NCBI GenBank assembly: GCA_017538465.1
Contig: JAFYIW010000148.1
Span: 1 to 15,127, forward strand
Length of the DNA: 15,127 nucleotides
Source: Victivallales bacterium
GTDB taxonomy: Bacteria; Verrucomicrobiota; Lentisphaeria; Oligosphaerales; Oligosphaeraceae
Direction of reading: 5' to 3'
Shown here piece by piece: positions 14,062 through 15,127 of this stretch. How positions within the stretch are numbered: position 1 is the first letter of the stretch; each line of letters opens with the position of its first letter. A program made the translations under genes and the position numbers. The notes beneath the pieces are model-generated. The model was not told the DNA's origin, made no database searches, and saw nothing but the letters and a program-made list of their open reading frames with translations.

Positions 14062-15045
14062 CTAAAATTCGTCCAAATTTTGTCCATTCACACTGGGGCA
14101 CACCTGTCGATACGGGCAGGAATTGCAGAACGCGGGATTCTGGGTGCAGTCGAAGTCCTCCTCGTTGGCGGTGTTGGCCTCGATATCCTGAAGTTTTCCG
14201 CGCATGGCGCAGGCGCTCTTGAGCATTTGGTCGGTGGCGTTGACAAGGCTTTCCCGCGAGATGGCGTATGGGCTGAGCCGTCCGCCGTCATTGAGGATGA
14301 CTCCCCCGAGGATGATTTTTTCGAGGGGGAGCTGGTACTTTTTCATGGCGTAGATGGCGTAGCAGGCGAGCTGGAGTCGCAGTTCCTCCTTGTGTTCGGA
14401 GCCGGTCTTCCAGTCGATGATGTGGAGGACGCCCTGCGCGTCGAAGTAGGCCAGGTCGATGGCGCACCAGACCTTGAGCGGAGCGGCGGGCGCCCGGTCG
14501 TCCGCAGGCAGTTCCCCGACGATGAAGCTCTCCAATTGATCGAGCTCCACCCAGTTCTGCGGCGGCAGCGTCAGGAGTTCGGCGAGGGTATCGCAGTGGG
14601 CGAAGTTTTCCAGCGCGGCGTAGATGTTCTCCTTGAGGGCGTCGGTCTGCTCGCGGGGTATCTCGCGCCCTTCGCCATAGTAATGCTCGAAAAGATTGAC
14701 CGCGCGCTTCGGGTTCTGTTCCCAGAGACGGTCGCGGGACTCCACCCAGCCCCTGCGCAGCAGTGCCCGCGCGGCGTTCTGCAAGTCGTTCACATCAATC
14801 GGCCGCCGCCGCATCGCGAACTGCGTCAGAGCATCGCGGATGACCTCGTGGACGATTCCGCCGCCCCACAGGGGGAAACTCTGGACTTGCTTCAGGCAGT
14901 AGAGCAGCCGTGCGCGCTCCGGCGCCTCGACGCTCCAGCCGCCCCATGCGCCATAGTAGGCGTAGTAGTAGGCCTTCTGGCAGGAGCGGAAAAGCCTGGC
15001 GCGGGAGACCGACCAGGTCAGGTCGTTGGTGATTGGCTTGCCCAT
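14062..15045 (-). CDS. PD-(D/E)XK nuclease with probable 4Fe-4S cluster (Cas4/AddB-like), 327 aa
   Basis: The protein has the RecB-type nuclease motifs: His66 in GGGIVHEVI, Asp197 in AIDLAYF, Asp211 and Lys213 in IIDWKTG, and Gln225/Tyr229 in QLACYAIY. Cys22 near the N-terminus (FRSCQKAYYY) and a C-terminal group Cys307, Cys310 and Cys316 (CNSCPYRQVCP) match the four cysteines that hold a 4Fe-4S cluster in Cas4, AddB and related exonucleases. The likely role is a DNA exonuclease or end-processing enzyme. Its length, about 330 residues, exceeds the roughly 200 of Cas4, and no helicase domain or CRISPR locus is nearby, so it is probably a stand-alone PDDEXK family 1 protein. Its substrate is unknown. 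The ATG at 15045 has no Shine-Dalgarno; heptad repeats begin nine bases upstream. Confidence 0.88.
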   Translation of the reverse strand: MGKPITNDLTWSVSRARLFRSCQKAYYYAYYGAWGGWSVEAPERARLLYCLKQVQSFPLWGGGIVHEVIRDALTQFAMRRRPIDVNDLQNAARALLRRGWVESRDRLWEQNPKRAVNLFEHYYGEGREIPREQTDALKENIYAALENFAHCDTLAELLTLPPQNWVELDQLESFIVGELPADDRAPAAPLKVWCAIDLAYFDAQGVLHIIDWKTGSEHKEELRLQLACYAIYAMKKYQLPLEKIILGGVILNDGGRLSPYAISRESLVNATDQMLKSACAMRGKLQDIEANTANEEDFDCTQNPAFCNSCPYRQVCPSVNGQNLDEF

Positions 15046-15054
15046 CGTTTGGGG

Positions 15055-15127
15055 AAGGTGAAAGTTTAAAGGTTAAAGTCTAAAGTACTGCTGGCGCCCC
15101 GCCAGCAGAGAGGTGAGAGGTGAGAGG
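15055..15127. repeat. Heptads, palindrome, heptads before the nuclease gene (runs to window edge)
   Basis: AAGGTGA, AAGTTTA, AAGGTTA and AAGTCTA (15055-15082) run at exact period seven. Then comes a perfect palindrome, CTGCTGGCG (15088-15096) with CGCCAGCAG (15100-15108) and loop CCC. A second heptad tract, AGGTGAG AGGTGAG AGG, follows at 15111-15127. The same AAGGTGA and AAGGTTA heptads occur at 4964-5014. The element may continue beyond the window. Confidence 0.8.

Noticed and set aside
13904..14101. Small leftward open frame of 65 codons between the nuclease gene and purC
   Set aside because: It overlaps the nuclease gene end, has no start signal and has an unnatural composition.

Overview
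The window carries ten protein-coding genes and unusually structured intergenic DNA from a GC-rich bacterium. No rRNA, tRNA, CRISPR array, transposase or phage gene was seen. The source cannot be named with certainty. A Hanks-type kinase with DWG in place of DFG, an animal-like adenylosuccinate lyase, a YebC protein, scarce Shine-Dalgarno sites and palindromic intergenic repeats would fit an uncultured member of the Planctomycetes-Verrucomicrobia-Lentisphaerae group. That placement is inference only.

Left part (1-3969): a sugar phosphate isomerase/epimerase gene reads leftward off the window edge. The YebC/TACO1-family gene diverges from it and ends at a hairpin terminator. The rightward cstA gene (carbon-starvation peptide/pyruvate transporter family) starts one base after four heptanucleotide repeats. 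cstA converges on the next gene across a 273-bp gap with several strong hairpins.

Right part (3970-15127): everything reads leftward. In transcription order the genes are a Cas4/AddB-like Fe-S PD-(D/E)XK nuclease, purC, purB, full-length guaA, a signalling trio, and a second GMP synthase gene that lacks the glutamine amidotransferase domain. purC, purB and guaA form a purine cluster (SAICAR synthesis, two lyase steps, GMP synthesis).

The signalling trio is the most striking content. It comprises a 930-aa protein that fuses an APC-type amino-acid permease to a histidine kinase and a receiver domain, then a soluble Ser/Thr kinase, then a free-standing Hpt protein. Together they could make a transporter-coupled His-Asp-His relay with a Ser/Thr branch. 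No output response regulator is in view. The trio sits between the two GMP synthase genes.

The intergenic DNA has two further kinds of structure. Short tandem heptanucleotide repeats, three times paired with a palindrome, lie directly before genes. A five-copy array of a 37-38-bp hairpin unit fills the purB-guaA gap.
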